A program made the translations under genes and the position numbers. From Mesorhizobium sp. LHD-90 (GTDB taxonomy: Bacteria > Pseudomonadota > Alphaproteobacteria > Rhizobiales > Rhizobiaceae): 64,000 nt of DNA. Under the pieces are notes generated by a model. It saw only the letters and a program-made list of their open reading frames with translations, did no database searches and was not told the origin of the DNA. The stretch's first letter is position 1, and every line of letters starts with the position of its first letter. The stretch spans positions 179,230 to 243,229 of the forward strand of contig NZ_JAVFVV010000011.1 in the NCBI RefSeq assembly GCF_030929505.1, written 5' to 3'. This document shows positions 28,780 to 37,888 of the stretch, one piece after another.

Positions 28780-29838
28780 ATGCCAGCAACGTCGAGTTCA
28801 GTGGGATCGGGAGCCGCGGGTGCGGCGATCTTCGCCGATTCGGACAGCCGCAAGTACCGCTACTTCAGCCCGCGCGGCCAGCGCGCCACCCACTACGAGG
28901 ACGTCACGGTCGACGTGCAGCCCGATCCGGAGCGCTACCTGATCCAGAACTGGATCATCTCCTTCGCCAACGGCAAGGGCGCCTATGTCAAGGACAACAC
29001 GGCGGCGCTGAGCTCCAACTGGCACGCCTTCCGCGCTCCCGACCAGGAGTGGGAGCGCACCCACTACCAGCGCCAGTCGAAGATCGAGACGATGGTGCAG
29101 AGCGTGATCGCCAACGGCCGCAAGTCCGGCGCGCCGAAAAGCTTCGACAAGGTCTGGGCAAAGATCCTGCAGACGCATCTCGGCGCCTGGAAACACGCCG
29201 AGTTCGGCCTGGGCACCTCGCTGATGCAGGCGCAGCGCTACGGCTACACCCAGATGATCAACAACGCCACGCTGACCAACAGTTCCTACAAGCTCAGGCT
29301 GGCGCAGGACATCACCCTCTACCTCGCCGAGATCGGCATGGACATTCCGGGCTGGAACGACGAGCTCGGCAAGAAGGCCTGGCTGGAGGACGGCGCCTGG
29401 CAAGGCACGCGCGAGGCGGTCGAGACCATCATGGGCACGGCCGACTATCTCGAGCAGTATTTCGCCATCAACATCGTGTTCGAGCCGCTGGTCGGCGAGC
29501 TGTTCCGCTCCGGCTTCCTGATGCAGGTCGCCGCCGCCAACCACGACTTCATCACGCCGCCGGTGATCTCCGCCGCCGAGGCCGACTACGAGCGCAACCT
29601 CGCCAATACGATCGACCTGATCTACCTGCTGGCGCATGACGAGAAGCATGCCTCGCACAACCAGAAGCTGTTCAAGGCCTGGCTGAAGAAGCATCGCGCG
29701 CTTGCCGATAAGGCGGCCCAGGGCCTGCAGCCGATCTGGTCGATGCCGCACTCCAAGCCGGTCTCGTTCAGTGACGTCCATGCGCAGTCGCAGGAGCGCA
29801 TCGGCCAGATCATCGGCGAACTCGGCCTCGACGGCTGA
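28780..29838 (+). CDS. mimC: Monooxygenase hydroxylase, small subunit
   Basis: Beta subunit of the hydroxylase, 352 aa, of the ferritin-like fold but without the iron ligands of the alpha subunit. Family-typical sequence starts with RKYRYFSPRGQRATHYEDVTVDVQPDPERYLIQNWI and includes EPLVGELFRSGFLMQVAAANHDFITP. It dimerises with the large subunit. The ATG at 28780 is nine bases after a possible GTG; either keeps the conserved region. Confidence 0.93.
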   Translation: MPATSSSVGSGAAGAAIFADSDSRKYRYFSPRGQRATHYEDVTVDVQPDPERYLIQNWIISFANGKGAYVKDNTAALSSNWHAFRAPDQEWERTHYQRQSKIETMVQSVIANGRKSGAPKSFDKVWAKILQTHLGAWKHAEFGLGTSLMQAQRYGYTQMINNATLTNSSYKLRLAQDITLYLAEIGMDIPGWNDELGKKAWLEDGAWQGTREAVETIMGTADYLEQYFAINIVFEPLVGELFRSGFLMQVAAANHDFITPPVISAAEADYERNLANTIDLIYLLAHDEKHASHNQKLFKAWLKKHRALADKAAQGLQPIWSMPHSKPVSFSDVHAQSQERIGQIIGELGLDG

Positions 29839-29866
29839 CCCTCAAACGAAATCGGGAGATACGCAA

Positions 29867-30235
29867 ATGTCACTGACAGCACGCGACGCCTCGCACGACA
29901 ACATCTTCAAGTCGATGAAGGACATCACCTTCGAGCAGACGATCTCGCACCAGTGCGGCGTCACCATGAACGACTCGGTCGAGGCCCGCGCCATCGCCGA
30001 GTTCATGGGCAAGAAGCCCAACGTCACCGTCACCTACCAGCCGGCGCTGATCCGCATCGACGGCCACGGCAAGCTGATCTTCAAGATGGACGAGATCAGC
30101 GAATATCTCGGCCGCGAGATGACCGCCGAGATCTTCGAGGTAAACACCTCCACCCACTACGGCCGCATGGTGAGGGTCGACGACAACACCGTCATCCTGT
30201 TCGGCAACATGGACGACGTCTTCGAATACATCTGA
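29867..30235 (+). CDS. mimD: Monooxygenase coupling/effector protein
   Basis: Cofactorless regulatory protein of 122 aa of the MmoB/DmpM family, which binds the hydroxylase and tunes its reactivity. Typical features are SVEARAIAEFMGKKPNVTVTYQPALIRIDG and GREMTAEIFEVNTSTHYGRMV. CGGGAGA precedes the ATG. It completes the large-reductase-small-coupling order that defines MimABCD/PrmABCD loci. Confidence 0.93.
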   Translation: MSLTARDASHDNIFKSMKDITFEQTISHQCGVTMNDSVEARAIAEFMGKKPNVTVTYQPALIRIDGHGKLIFKMDEISEYLGREMTAEIFEVNTSTHYGRMVRVDDNTVILFGNMDDVFEYI

Positions 30236-30254
30236 GGATTCTCCCCCAGGACCT

Positions 30255-30282
30255 CCGGCGCGCCCATGACCCGGCGCGCCGG
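30255..30282 (+). promoter_or_regulatory. GC-rich stem-loop between mimD and the amidohydrolase gene
   Basis: CCGGCGCGCC (30255-30264) and GGCGCGCCGG (30273-30282) form a perfect ten-base stem with an eight-base loop, 20 bases after the mimD stop. No T-run follows. An ATG at 30266 lies in the loop, which argues against its use as the downstream gene start. It resembles the stem-loop after mimA. Confidence 0.6.
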
Positions 30283-30313
30283 TCCGATCAACGCAAGCAA
30301 TGCCGAGGGAACC

Positions 30314-31336
30314 ATGTTCATCACACCGGAAGGCAAGGAAATCTTCGTCGTCGACGGCCACACCCATTTCTGGGACGGCAGTCCGGAGAACCAGCGCAAC
30401 ATTCACGGCAAGCAGTTCATCGAGTGTTTCTACGCCTATCACTCGGCGCTGAGCCCAAAGGAGCAGCTATGGGCCAAGGACAAGTTCGAGAAATACAGCG
30501 CCGACGACCTCTATCGCGACCTCTTCATTGAAGGGCCGGACGACGTCGCCATCATCCAGACCACTGTGCTGAAGGACTTCTACAAGAACGGATTCGGCTG
30601 CATCAAACGCTCGACCGAGATGGCGCAGCGCTCCAGGGAACGCTTCATCGTCAACGGCTCGTTCGATCCGCGCGATGGCGAGAAGGCGCTGGAATACATC
30701 CACTTCATGAAGGAGACCTACGACATCAAGGGCGTGAAGATGTACACGGCCGAGTGGAACGGCGCCTCCAAGGGCTGGAGGCTCAACGATCCCGAGGCCT
30801 ACAAATGCTTCGAACTGTGCGAGAAGCTCGGCATCAAGAACATCCACGTCCACAAGGGCCCGACCATCATCCCGCTCAGCAAGGATGCCTTCGACGTCCA
30901 TGACGTGGACTATGCGGCCACCGACTTTCAGGGGCTGAACTGGATCATCGAGCATTGCGGCCTGCCGCGCCTCGACGACTTCTGCTGGATCGCCGTGCAG
31001 GAAACGAACGTCTATGCCGGCCTGGCGGTGGCGCTGCCGTTCATCCACTCGCGCCCGCGCTATTTCGCCGAGGTCATTTCCGAACTCCTGTTCTGGGTCG
31101 GTCCCGACAAGATCCTGTTCGGGTCGGACTATGGCATCTGGACGCCGCGCTGGCTGGTCGAGAAGTTGTGGAATTTCCAGATCCCGGCAGACATCGCCGC
31201 CGAGCGCGGCGTGCAACTGACCGACGAGATCAAGGAAAAAATCCTCGGCCTCAATGCGGCGCGCCTCTACGACATCGACGTCACGGCAAAGAAGAAGGCG
31301 CTGGCCGCCTCGCCTTTCAGCATCGCCGCGGAGTAG
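30314..31336 (+). CDS. Amidohydrolase family protein of the mim operon
   Basis: Metal-dependent TIM-barrel hydrolase/decarboxylase-like protein of 340 aa (amidohydrolase-2 family). It has the N-terminal VDGHTHFWDG metal motif, a middle HVHKGP, EHCGLPRLDD and the late GSDYGIWTP aspartate motif. A homologue occupies the same place after mimD in mycobacterial mim operons, where its role is unclear. The ATG at 30314 is preferred over 30266, which lies in a hairpin loop. The next gene starts four bases after its stop. Confidence 0.88.
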   Translation: MFITPEGKEIFVVDGHTHFWDGSPENQRNIHGKQFIECFYAYHSALSPKEQLWAKDKFEKYSADDLYRDLFIEGPDDVAIIQTTVLKDFYKNGFGCIKRSTEMAQRSRERFIVNGSFDPRDGEKALEYIHFMKETYDIKGVKMYTAEWNGASKGWRLNDPEAYKCFELCEKLGIKNIHVHKGPTIIPLSKDAFDVHDVDYAATDFQGLNWIIEHCGLPRLDDFCWIAVQETNVYAGLAVALPFIHSRPRYFAEVISELLFWVGPDKILFGSDYGIWTPRWLVEKLWNFQIPADIAAERGVQLTDEIKEKILGLNAARLYDIDVTAKKKALAASPFSIAAE

Positions 31337-31340
31337 GGCG

Positions 31341-32138
31341 ATGGGCGCCGCCGGACTACCCAGCAGCCGCCAGGCAGAAGTCTGGCGGCGCCTTGCGGAG
31401 GTCAACGACCCGGAACTCGACGAACCTGTCACCGAGATGGGTTTCGTCGAAAGGGCCGAGGTGACGGGCGACGGCAGCGTGGAGGTCGATTTCCGCCTGC
31501 CGACCTACTGGTGCTCGCCCAACTTTGCCTTCCTGATGCTGGATGGGGTGCGCAAGGCGCTCGACGCGCTGTCCTGGCAGCCGGCCTATCGGGTCAAGCT
31601 GCACGACCACATGTTCGCCGACGAGGTCAATCGCGGCGTCGAGCAGGGCAAGGCGTTCGGCGACATCTTCGCCGGGCTTACCGCCGACCAGGACATCGGC
31701 GCGCTGCGCGAGACTTTTCGCATGAAGGCCTTCAAGCGGCGGCAGGAGGCCGTGCTGGTGGGCTTGCGCAAGCACGGGCTTACCGATCGCGAGATCGTCG
31801 GCATGGATCTGATCGCGCTGGATGTGGTGCGGTTCGAAGCGGGCGAGGCGGACAGGCAGAAGCCGAGATACCGGGCGGCGCTGCTTGAGCGCTTTCCGGC
31901 GCGCCGCGCCGACGGTCCCGCCTTCGTCACCTGGGACGGTGCGGACATACCGGCCGGCGCGCTCGGCGCCTATCTCGCCGAATTGCGTGGCGTGCGCATC
32001 AACATGGAGTTCAACGGCGCGCTGTGCCGTGGCCTGAAGCAAACCCGGTACAAGGAAGTCGAGGTGATCGACGGCGAACCGACGCTCGTCGATTTCATCC
32101 TGGACCGTGTGCCGGAGCGGGCCGCGCCGGGCGCCTGA
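31341..32138 (+). CDS. DUF59/MIP18-type iron-sulfur assembly protein of the mim operon
   Basis: Protein of 265 aa. The N-terminal DUF59 region (about residues 10-100) contains VNDPELDEPVTEMGFVERAEV and YWCSPNFAFLMLDG. The longer C-terminal half is of unknown fold and ends with LVDFILDRVPERA. DUF59 proteins help mature iron proteins. Placed between the monooxygenase and a chaperonin, it probably assists di-iron or iron-sulfur assembly; that is inference. The ATG at 31341 follows TAGGGCG. Confidence 0.82.
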   Translation: MGAAGLPSSRQAEVWRRLAEVNDPELDEPVTEMGFVERAEVTGDGSVEVDFRLPTYWCSPNFAFLMLDGVRKALDALSWQPAYRVKLHDHMFADEVNRGVEQGKAFGDIFAGLTADQDIGALRETFRMKAFKRRQEAVLVGLRKHGLTDREIVGMDLIALDVVRFEAGEADRQKPRYRAALLERFPARRADGPAFVTWDGADIPAGALGAYLAELRGVRINMEFNGALCRGLKQTRYKEVEVIDGEPTLVDFILDRVPERAAPGA

Positions 32139-32215
32139 CGCAGATTTTTCGCAACGGCCTCCCTTTGCATGAGGCCCCTAACCAACAAGCCGCCCGTAAG
32201 GCGGAAGGAGGACAT

Positions 32216-33850
32216 ATGCCCAAGATAATGCTCCACAATTCGCAGGCCCGCCGGGCGCTCGCCCGCGGCGTTGGCCGGCTTGCCGCCGCCGTCGAGCCGA
32301 CGCTCGGTCCCAAGGGCATGAACGCCATGATCGACCGGCCGATCGGCACGCCGATGGTCACCCGCGATGGCGTCAGCATCGCCTCGGAAATAGAGTTGCA
32401 TGACCGGTTCGAGAACATGGGCGCGCAGGTGGTGCGCGAAGTGTCGATGCAGACCAACGAGGTCGCCGGCGACGGCACGACCACGGCGATCGTGCTGGCC
32501 AACGCGCTGATCCAGGCCGGCATCGAGGCGAACGAACGCGGCGCCAAATCCGTCGATCTGTGCAACGGCATCGACCTTGCGGTGGCGACGGTGGTCGCCG
32601 CGCTCAAGGCCTCTGCCAGGCCGGCCAAGGGCAACGGCATCCTCGCCTCGGTAGCCAACATCGCCGCAACCGACGCGAAACTCGGTGCGCTGGTCGCGGA
32701 AGCCCATGAACGAGTGGGCGCCGAGGGCGTGATCACCACCGACTTCAGCGTGACCACCGAGACCACGCTGGACGTGGTCGAGGGCATGTCGTTCGAGCGC
32801 GGCTATCTTTCCCACCACATGGTGACCGATCAGGAGAAGATGGAGGCCGTTCTCGAGCGGCCTTTGATCCTGATGACGGACCTGAAGATCAAGGAGCCCG
32901 AGGCGCTCGACACGGCCCGGCGCATCGCCGACCAGGCCGGGCGGCCGCTGCTGATCGTCTCGGAGGAGATGTCGCCGGAAGTCGTGGTGACGCTGCTCGG
33001 CAAGCAGGGGCCGGGAAAATACCTCGTCGTCCACCCGCCGGAATACGGCCACTGGCGCAAGGCGATGATGGAGGATCTGGCCATCATCACTGGCGGCCGG
33101 GTCATCGCCCGCGATCTCGGCGGCCGGCTGGAGGAGATTTCCGCAGACGATCTCGGCTCGGCCGAACGGGTGCGCACCAGCGCGTCCCACACCTCGGTGA
33201 TCCGGGGCGGCGGCGACCCGGCGGCGATCGCGGCGCGCCGCGCCCAGGTGCAGCGCCAGTACGAAAACGCCCCGCCCAACATCGAGCAGGACAAGCTGCG
33301 CGAACGGCTGGCGAAACTCTCCGGCGGCACCGCGATCCTCTACGCCGGCGGCGTCACGCCGGTCGAGCAGAAGCGCACCATCCAGCTCATCGAGGATTCG
33401 CTGAATGCCGTGCGCGCGGCTTGCGAGGAAGGCGTGGTCGCCGGCGGCGGCTCGGCGCTCGCCCAGATCGCGCCGAAGCTGGACAAGGTCGCGGCGGACG
33501 TCGACGGCGACGTGGCGGAAGGCGTGCGGCTGGTCCGGTCGATCCTGTCGCAGCCGCTGCGGCGGATCGCCGCCAATGCCGGCGCGGATCCGGAAGCCGT
33601 CGTGGCCGAGGTCACCCGCATCAATGGCGGCCACGGCTACAACGCCTCGGCCGGCACTTACCAGAATATGTTCGAGGCCGGCATCGTCGATCCGGTGCGC
33701 GTCACCTGTAGTGCGCTCGCCAACGCGGCCTCGGTGGCGACGCTGATCCTCACCACCGAGACGCTGATCGGCGACCTTGCCGAGGACGAGGACGACCCGA
33801 CCGCCGGCCCGGCGCTCGGCGGCGGCGCCGAAAAGCTCGGCCGCGCCTGA
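32216..33850 (+). CDS. mimG: GroEL-like chaperonin of the mim operon (MimG-type)
   Basis: HSP60 chaperonin paralogue of 544 aa. It has the equatorial sequences PTLGPKGMNAMIDRP and EVAGDGTTTAIVLANALIQ with the ATPase aspartate in GDGTTT, and EEGVVAGGGSAL near the C-terminus. The C-terminus is acidic and alanine-rich rather than the GGM repeat of housekeeping GroEL. No groES accompanies it. In Mycobacterium a MimG chaperonin is needed to fold the large subunit, and the same role is inferred. A strong AAGGAGG precedes the ATG. Confidence 0.93.
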   Translation: MPKIMLHNSQARRALARGVGRLAAAVEPTLGPKGMNAMIDRPIGTPMVTRDGVSIASEIELHDRFENMGAQVVREVSMQTNEVAGDGTTTAIVLANALIQAGIEANERGAKSVDLCNGIDLAVATVVAALKASARPAKGNGILASVANIAATDAKLGALVAEAHERVGAEGVITTDFSVTTETTLDVVEGMSFERGYLSHHMVTDQEKMEAVLERPLILMTDLKIKEPEALDTARRIADQAGRPLLIVSEEMSPEVVVTLLGKQGPGKYLVVHPPEYGHWRKAMMEDLAIITGGRVIARDLGGRLEEISADDLGSAERVRTSASHTSVIRGGGDPAAIAARRAQVQRQYENAPPNIEQDKLRERLAKLSGGTAILYAGGVTPVEQKRTIQLIEDSLNAVRAACEEGVVAGGGSALAQIAPKLDKVAADVDGDVAEGVRLVRSILSQPLRRIAANAGADPEAVVAEVTRINGGHGYNASAGTYQNMFEAGIVDPVRVTCSALANAASVATLILTTETLIGDLAEDEDDPTAGPALGGGAEKLGRA

Positions 33851-33890
33851 ACCTGCCCGGAATGATTTCGACGTCGAAAGGATTGGGACG

Positions 33891-34934
33891 ATGAAAGCTG
33901 CAAGACTGTACGAATACGATCCGAAGATGAACGTCCAGCTCAGGATCGAGGAGGTTCCGGCGCCGACGATAACCGCTCCGGACGAAGTGATCGTCCGGGT
34001 CGGGGCCGCCGGCCTCTGCCGCACCGATCTCCACATCATCGAAGGCGTGTGGAAGCCGACCATGGACCCGGGTGGCACGCTTCTGCCCTACATCATGGGC
34101 CACGAGAACGCCGGCTGGGTTGAGGAGGTCGGCAGCGGCGTGAAATCAGTGAAACGCGGCGACGCGGTGATCTGCCACCCGTTCCGCTCCTGCGGTATCT
34201 GCCTCAACTGCCGCCACGGCGAAGACATGTATTGCGACAATGGCCAGTTCCCCGGCCTCGGCATGAATGGCGGCTTCGCCGAATACTTCATCACCAGCGA
34301 GCGTTCGCTGATAAAGCTCAACGCCAACATCACGCCGATCGAGGTGGCGCCGCTGGCTGATGCCGGCATCACCGCCTACCGCGCCGCCAAGCGCGCCGCG
34401 AAAATGCTTCGGCCAGGCAGCTATTGCGTCCTGCTCGGCATAGGCGGCCTCGGCCACATCGCGCTGCAATCGCTACATGCGATCTCCGGCTGCCGCATCA
34501 TTGCCGTCGACCGCGAGCCGGCGGCGCAATTGCTGGCCAAGGACCTCGGCGCCGACTTCGTGCTCGACGGCGGCCCGAACGTGGTCGAGGAGGTGAAGCA
34601 GATCACCGGCGGCGGCGCGCATGTCGTCATCGACTTCGTCGGCGAACTCGGTGTCGAGAACATCTGCTGGAAGATGGTGCGCAAGGGCGGCCAGCTTTTC
34701 GTCGTCGGCTACGGCGGCCAGGTCAACGTGCCGACCGCGCATCTCGTCATCGAGGAGATCAACATCGGCGGCAGCCTGGTCGGCAATTTCACCGAGCTGG
34801 TCGAGCTGATGGAGCTGAACGCCGACGGCAAGGTGAAGATGCATTACACCGAATACAACCTCGCCAGCATCAACACCGCGCTGGACGATTTCAAGAACCG
34901 GCGGTTCACCGGGCGCGGGGTCATTGTCCCTTGA
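33891..34934 (+). CDS. Zinc-dependent NAD alcohol dehydrogenase of the mim operon
   Basis: Medium-chain dehydrogenase of 347 aa. The catalytic zinc motifs are CRTDLHII and GHENAGWVEEVGSG. Four structural-zinc cysteines lie in HPFRSCGICLNCRHGEDMYC, and the Rossmann loop is GIGGLGHIALQ. It likely oxidises the alcohol made by the monooxygenase, for example 2-propanol to acetone. It is the last gene of the operon, 40 bases after the chaperonin stop. Confidence 0.92.
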   Translation: MKAARLYEYDPKMNVQLRIEEVPAPTITAPDEVIVRVGAAGLCRTDLHIIEGVWKPTMDPGGTLLPYIMGHENAGWVEEVGSGVKSVKRGDAVICHPFRSCGICLNCRHGEDMYCDNGQFPGLGMNGGFAEYFITSERSLIKLNANITPIEVAPLADAGITAYRAAKRAAKMLRPGSYCVLLGIGGLGHIALQSLHAISGCRIIAVDREPAAQLLAKDLGADFVLDGGPNVVEEVKQITGGGAHVVIDFVGELGVENICWKMVRKGGQLFVVGYGGQVNVPTAHLVIEEINIGGSLVGNFTELVELMELNADGKVKMHYTEYNLASINTALDDFKNRRFTGRGVIVP

Positions 34935-35032
34935 AGCGTCTGGCTCATGCGCGGCGCGGCCCAGGGGGTGCCGCGTTGGCGTCGCCAGCACCATGCTTTA
35001 GGTGTCGGAACGTTAGACGAAGCGCGTTCCTG

Positions 35033-35051
35033 AACCGTTATACCAACGGTT
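35033..35051. repeat. Small inverted repeat after the mim operon
   Basis: AACCGTT-ATACC-AACGGTT is a perfect seven-base-arm inverted repeat about 100 bases after the alcohol dehydrogenase stop. It could be a terminator remnant or a short dispersed palindrome. No T-run follows. Confidence 0.45.
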
Positions 35052-35175
35052 GCAATCTCTGGCCGTTGTGCTTCTTCGGTCAAAGCTTATGCCCATTGGC
35101 GTCGACGTGGCATAGGAAAATAATCCTTGCCCTTTTCCACCTCTCTGCTATTGTGCGCCTCGAACGGAGGCTGGA

Positions 35176-35616
35176 ATGGACCGCGCGGAACGCGAAAATG
35201 AGCAGGAGACGCTGAAGGGCATGGCAGCGGTGCTGCTCAAGCTGGCCGTTCTGGCCGAGTTCCTTTGCGTCCTGCCGCTCTGGATTCGCGTTCCGGTGCT
35301 GACGCTCTTGCGGCCGGCCGAGGCCGTTGCGCGGGCCTTTGCCGCCGAGCGAGCCGGCGGCGCGCTTGCCTTGCCCCCGGCTGCGGTCGGCGATGCCGAT
35401 GGCTGCGCCGAGGCTTTGCATCTTGCCCGCTGCTTCCGCGCGCTGGCCTTCGTCTTCGGCGGCTTGCAGGATCTTTTCGCCGGGCGGCGGCTGTTTCGCA
35501 ACTGGTTGAACGGGCGTCTTGCGCACCGCACGCCGGCGATGGCATGGCGGGATCACGCAAAGAGGGCGCGGCGCGCAATGGTTTGCGGCGTGGCGGGGCG
35601 TATCGATACGTCGTGA
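35176..35616 (+). CDS. Hypothetical protein
   Basis: Protein of 146 aa with an acidic/basic N-terminus, a hydrophobic segment (VLLKLAVLAEFLCVLPLWIRVPVLTLLRP, too interrupted to be sure of membrane insertion) and an arginine-rich C-terminus. CGGAGGCTGG precedes the ATG and codon use resembles neighbours. No domain was recognised. It lies alone between the mim operon and the convergent regulator gene. Confidence 0.5.
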   Translation: MDRAERENEQETLKGMAAVLLKLAVLAEFLCVLPLWIRVPVLTLLRPAEAVARAFAAERAGGALALPPAAVGDADGCAEALHLARCFRALAFVFGGLQDLFAGRRLFRNWLNGRLAHRTPAMAWRDHAKRARRAMVCGVAGRIDTS

Positions 35617-35737
35617 CGGCCGGACGGCATGCCAGGTTGACTTGTTGAGGATTCGAACGCCATCCGCCTGGTGCGCTTGGCGATGGGGGCGTTGGTATTC
35701 CGATACAAATGGCGGTCAAGGTTAAACGCCGCTGGTA

Positions 35738-37801
35738 TCAGACAAAACCGCGCCGGATGCCGTAGCGGTCGAGCTTGCGATAGAGCGTAGGCCTTGAAAT
35801 TCCCAGCCTTTGCGCGACGCGGCTGAGGTTTCCGCCCTCAGCGGCCAGCGCGTTTTTCATCATCTGCCGCTCGGCGTCGACCAGCGTGCCGTCGAGCTTA
35901 TCGGCCGTGACGTCGCCCACGTAATTCGGCGGGAGTTCCGGCCTGGAGCCGGTCGAGACAATTTCGGCGGGTAGGTCGCGCAGCCCAACGTCGCGGCCAT
36001 GCGCCAGCACATGCAGTCGCTCGACCAGGTTCTTCAATTCGCGCACATTTCCCGGCCAGCGCCAGGCCAGCAGTGCGTCCAGCGCCTCGTTGGAGAAGCT
36101 CAAAAGGTCGCCGCCATTGAGCGCCGCTATTTTGCGGTTGAAGTGCTCGACGAGCAGCAGCACGTCGTCGCCGCGCTCCCGCAAGGGCGGCACTTTGATC
36201 GAAACCGCGCCGATCCGGTAATAGAGATCGCTGCGGAAACGGCCCGTCGCGATCTCCTGCTTCAGGTCACGATTGGTCGACGCGACCAGCCGCACGTCGA
36301 CCGGCCGGCCACGGCTGTCGCCGATGCGGTGGACGACCCGCTCTTCCAGCACGCGCAGCAAAAAGGGCTGTATTTCCAAGGGCATTTCGCCAATCTCGTC
36401 GAGGCTGAGCACGCCGCCATTGGCCTGCTCGAACACGCCCGGCTTGCCATCGCGCGACGCGCCGGTGAAGGCGCCGGCGACATGGCCGAAGAGTTCGCTA
36501 CCGAAAAGTTCCCGGGTGATCGCCCCACAATTCATGGCGACGAAGGGATCGTTGGCGGAGCGCCGGCTGCCGGCATGAACGAGCCGCGCGAAAAGCTCCT
36601 TGCCGACGCCCGTCTCGCCCTCGATCAGCAGCGAGGTGACGCTGTTGGAGCGGGCGACGCGGCTGGCGACGTCGACGGCGGCGAGCAGCGCCTCGCTTTC
36701 GCCGACGATCATGGCGGCGGCCTCGCGCAGCGGCTTGTCCTCGGCGCGTCCGGCGAACGTCGTGGGAGCGGCCGGCGCCGAGGGGAACACCAAGGCCGCG
36801 CCGCCGAGGCTGCCGTCGAGTTTCAGCGGGGTGACGTGGCATGAGCGCAGATGCGGCGGCAGCGCCCTGGCGATGTCGGCCTCGGAGCCGGGCGCGGGAA
36901 GATTGAGCAGCCAGCGGCCAGGCTCGACCGGGGTTTCGGCCCTGTCGGGATCGCCTTCCGGCAGGTTGTTGGAGAAGATCGCCCGGCCGCGATGGTCGAC
37001 GATCACCAGCCCGTCCTTGCGCCGGTAGTTCGGCGCGGACGAGATGAAGGCCTCGAGCAGGCGGGTGCGCCGCTCCTGCTGCTGTTCGGCCAGCGCCTTC
37101 TCGATATGGCGGGCGGTGGCGGCGACCAGCGCGGTGTTGTGCGGGCGGAAGATCGGCGAATAGCCGGACAGGTCGACGACGCCGATGATCCGGCCGTCGA
37201 GCGGATCGCGGATCGGCGCGCCGGCGCAGGTCCAGGATTTGATGCCGGCGCAGAAATGCTCGGCAGCATGCACGAAGATCGGCTCGCCGGTCCACAGCGC
37301 CGTGCCGATGCCGTTGGTGCCGACCGCCTCCTCGTTCCACTTGCCGCCGATGGCGAGATGGATGTCCATGCCGTCGTGCAGGGTTCTCTTGTCGCCGATG
37401 GCGTCGATCAGCACGCCGTCGGCATCGGCCAGCACCAGCATGGCGCCGGTGCCGTCGAGCAGCCGGCCGAGCGATTCGAACGAGCGCCTCGCCGCCGCCA
37501 GCAGTTCCGCATTGGCGCGTGTTAGAAACTCGATCTCGTCGCGGTCGCTGTTGAGAGGCGCTTCCACCCCCTGCGCGTCGATGCCGCCGGAGACGCTGCG
37601 ATACCAGGACTCGTGGATGAGCGAACGCACATGGTGAGCGGGGTCGCGGGAACAGGGCTTGTCGGCGAGAACGTCCTCCCAGGCGCGCATGGTAGCGCGC
37701 TCGTCATAGTCGATGAGATTCAGGACGGAGGCCACGGCCAACGGAGCAGGCGCGGAGTGACCGTCGATCTTCATGGGACGTGTGCCGAGCTCGCGTTTCA
37801 T
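35738..37801 (-). CDS. mimR: Sigma-54-dependent activator of the AcoR/MimR type
   Basis: Regulator of 687 aa. The N-terminal GAF-type sensor has GTNGIGTALWTGEPIFVHAAEHF and CAGAPIRDP. The central AAA+ domain (from about residue 380) has GETGVGKE, the sigma-54-contacting GAFTGA loop and SLDEIGEM. The C-terminal Fis-type helix-turn-helix is LSRVAQRLGISRPTLYRKL. MimR activates mim operons in mycobacteria, and the sigma-54 promoter at 25572 is the obvious target. It is transcribed toward the operon end. No strong ribosome-binding site; an ATG at 37774 is an alternative start. Confidence 0.92.
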   Translation of the reverse strand: MKRELGTRPMKIDGHSAPAPLAVASVLNLIDYDERATMRAWEDVLADKPCSRDPAHHVRSLIHESWYRSVSGGIDAQGVEAPLNSDRDEIEFLTRANAELLAAARRSFESLGRLLDGTGAMLVLADADGVLIDAIGDKRTLHDGMDIHLAIGGKWNEEAVGTNGIGTALWTGEPIFVHAAEHFCAGIKSWTCAGAPIRDPLDGRIIGVVDLSGYSPIFRPHNTALVAATARHIEKALAEQQQERRTRLLEAFISSAPNYRRKDGLVIVDHRGRAIFSNNLPEGDPDRAETPVEPGRWLLNLPAPGSEADIARALPPHLRSCHVTPLKLDGSLGGAALVFPSAPAAPTTFAGRAEDKPLREAAAMIVGESEALLAAVDVASRVARSNSVTSLLIEGETGVGKELFARLVHAGSRRSANDPFVAMNCGAITRELFGSELFGHVAGAFTGASRDGKPGVFEQANGGVLSLDEIGEMPLEIQPFLLRVLEERVVHRIGDSRGRPVDVRLVASTNRDLKQEIATGRFRSDLYYRIGAVSIKVPPLRERGDDVLLLVEHFNRKIAALNGGDLLSFSNEALDALLAWRWPGNVRELKNLVERLHVLAHGRDVGLRDLPAEIVSTGSRPELPPNYVGDVTADKLDGTLVDAERQMMKNALAAEGGNLSRVAQRLGISRPTLYRKLDRYGIRRGFV

Positions 37802-37888
37802 TCAGTCATTCTGCAACCTTCGAGGCATGTCAGTGCTGTATGCTGTCGCGGGTCGAACCTCTTGAACGGTCCCGCCACGCGAATTCGG

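Noticed and set aside
31970..34078. A 702-codon minus-strand open frame opposite the chaperonin and alcohol dehydrogenase genes
   Set aside because: It spans two well-supported plus-strand genes and their spacer, and shows no recognisable motif.
35030..35060. The inverted repeat after the mim operon as an attachment site
   Set aside because: No integrase, tRNA gene or matching second copy at the other end of the mim region was found.
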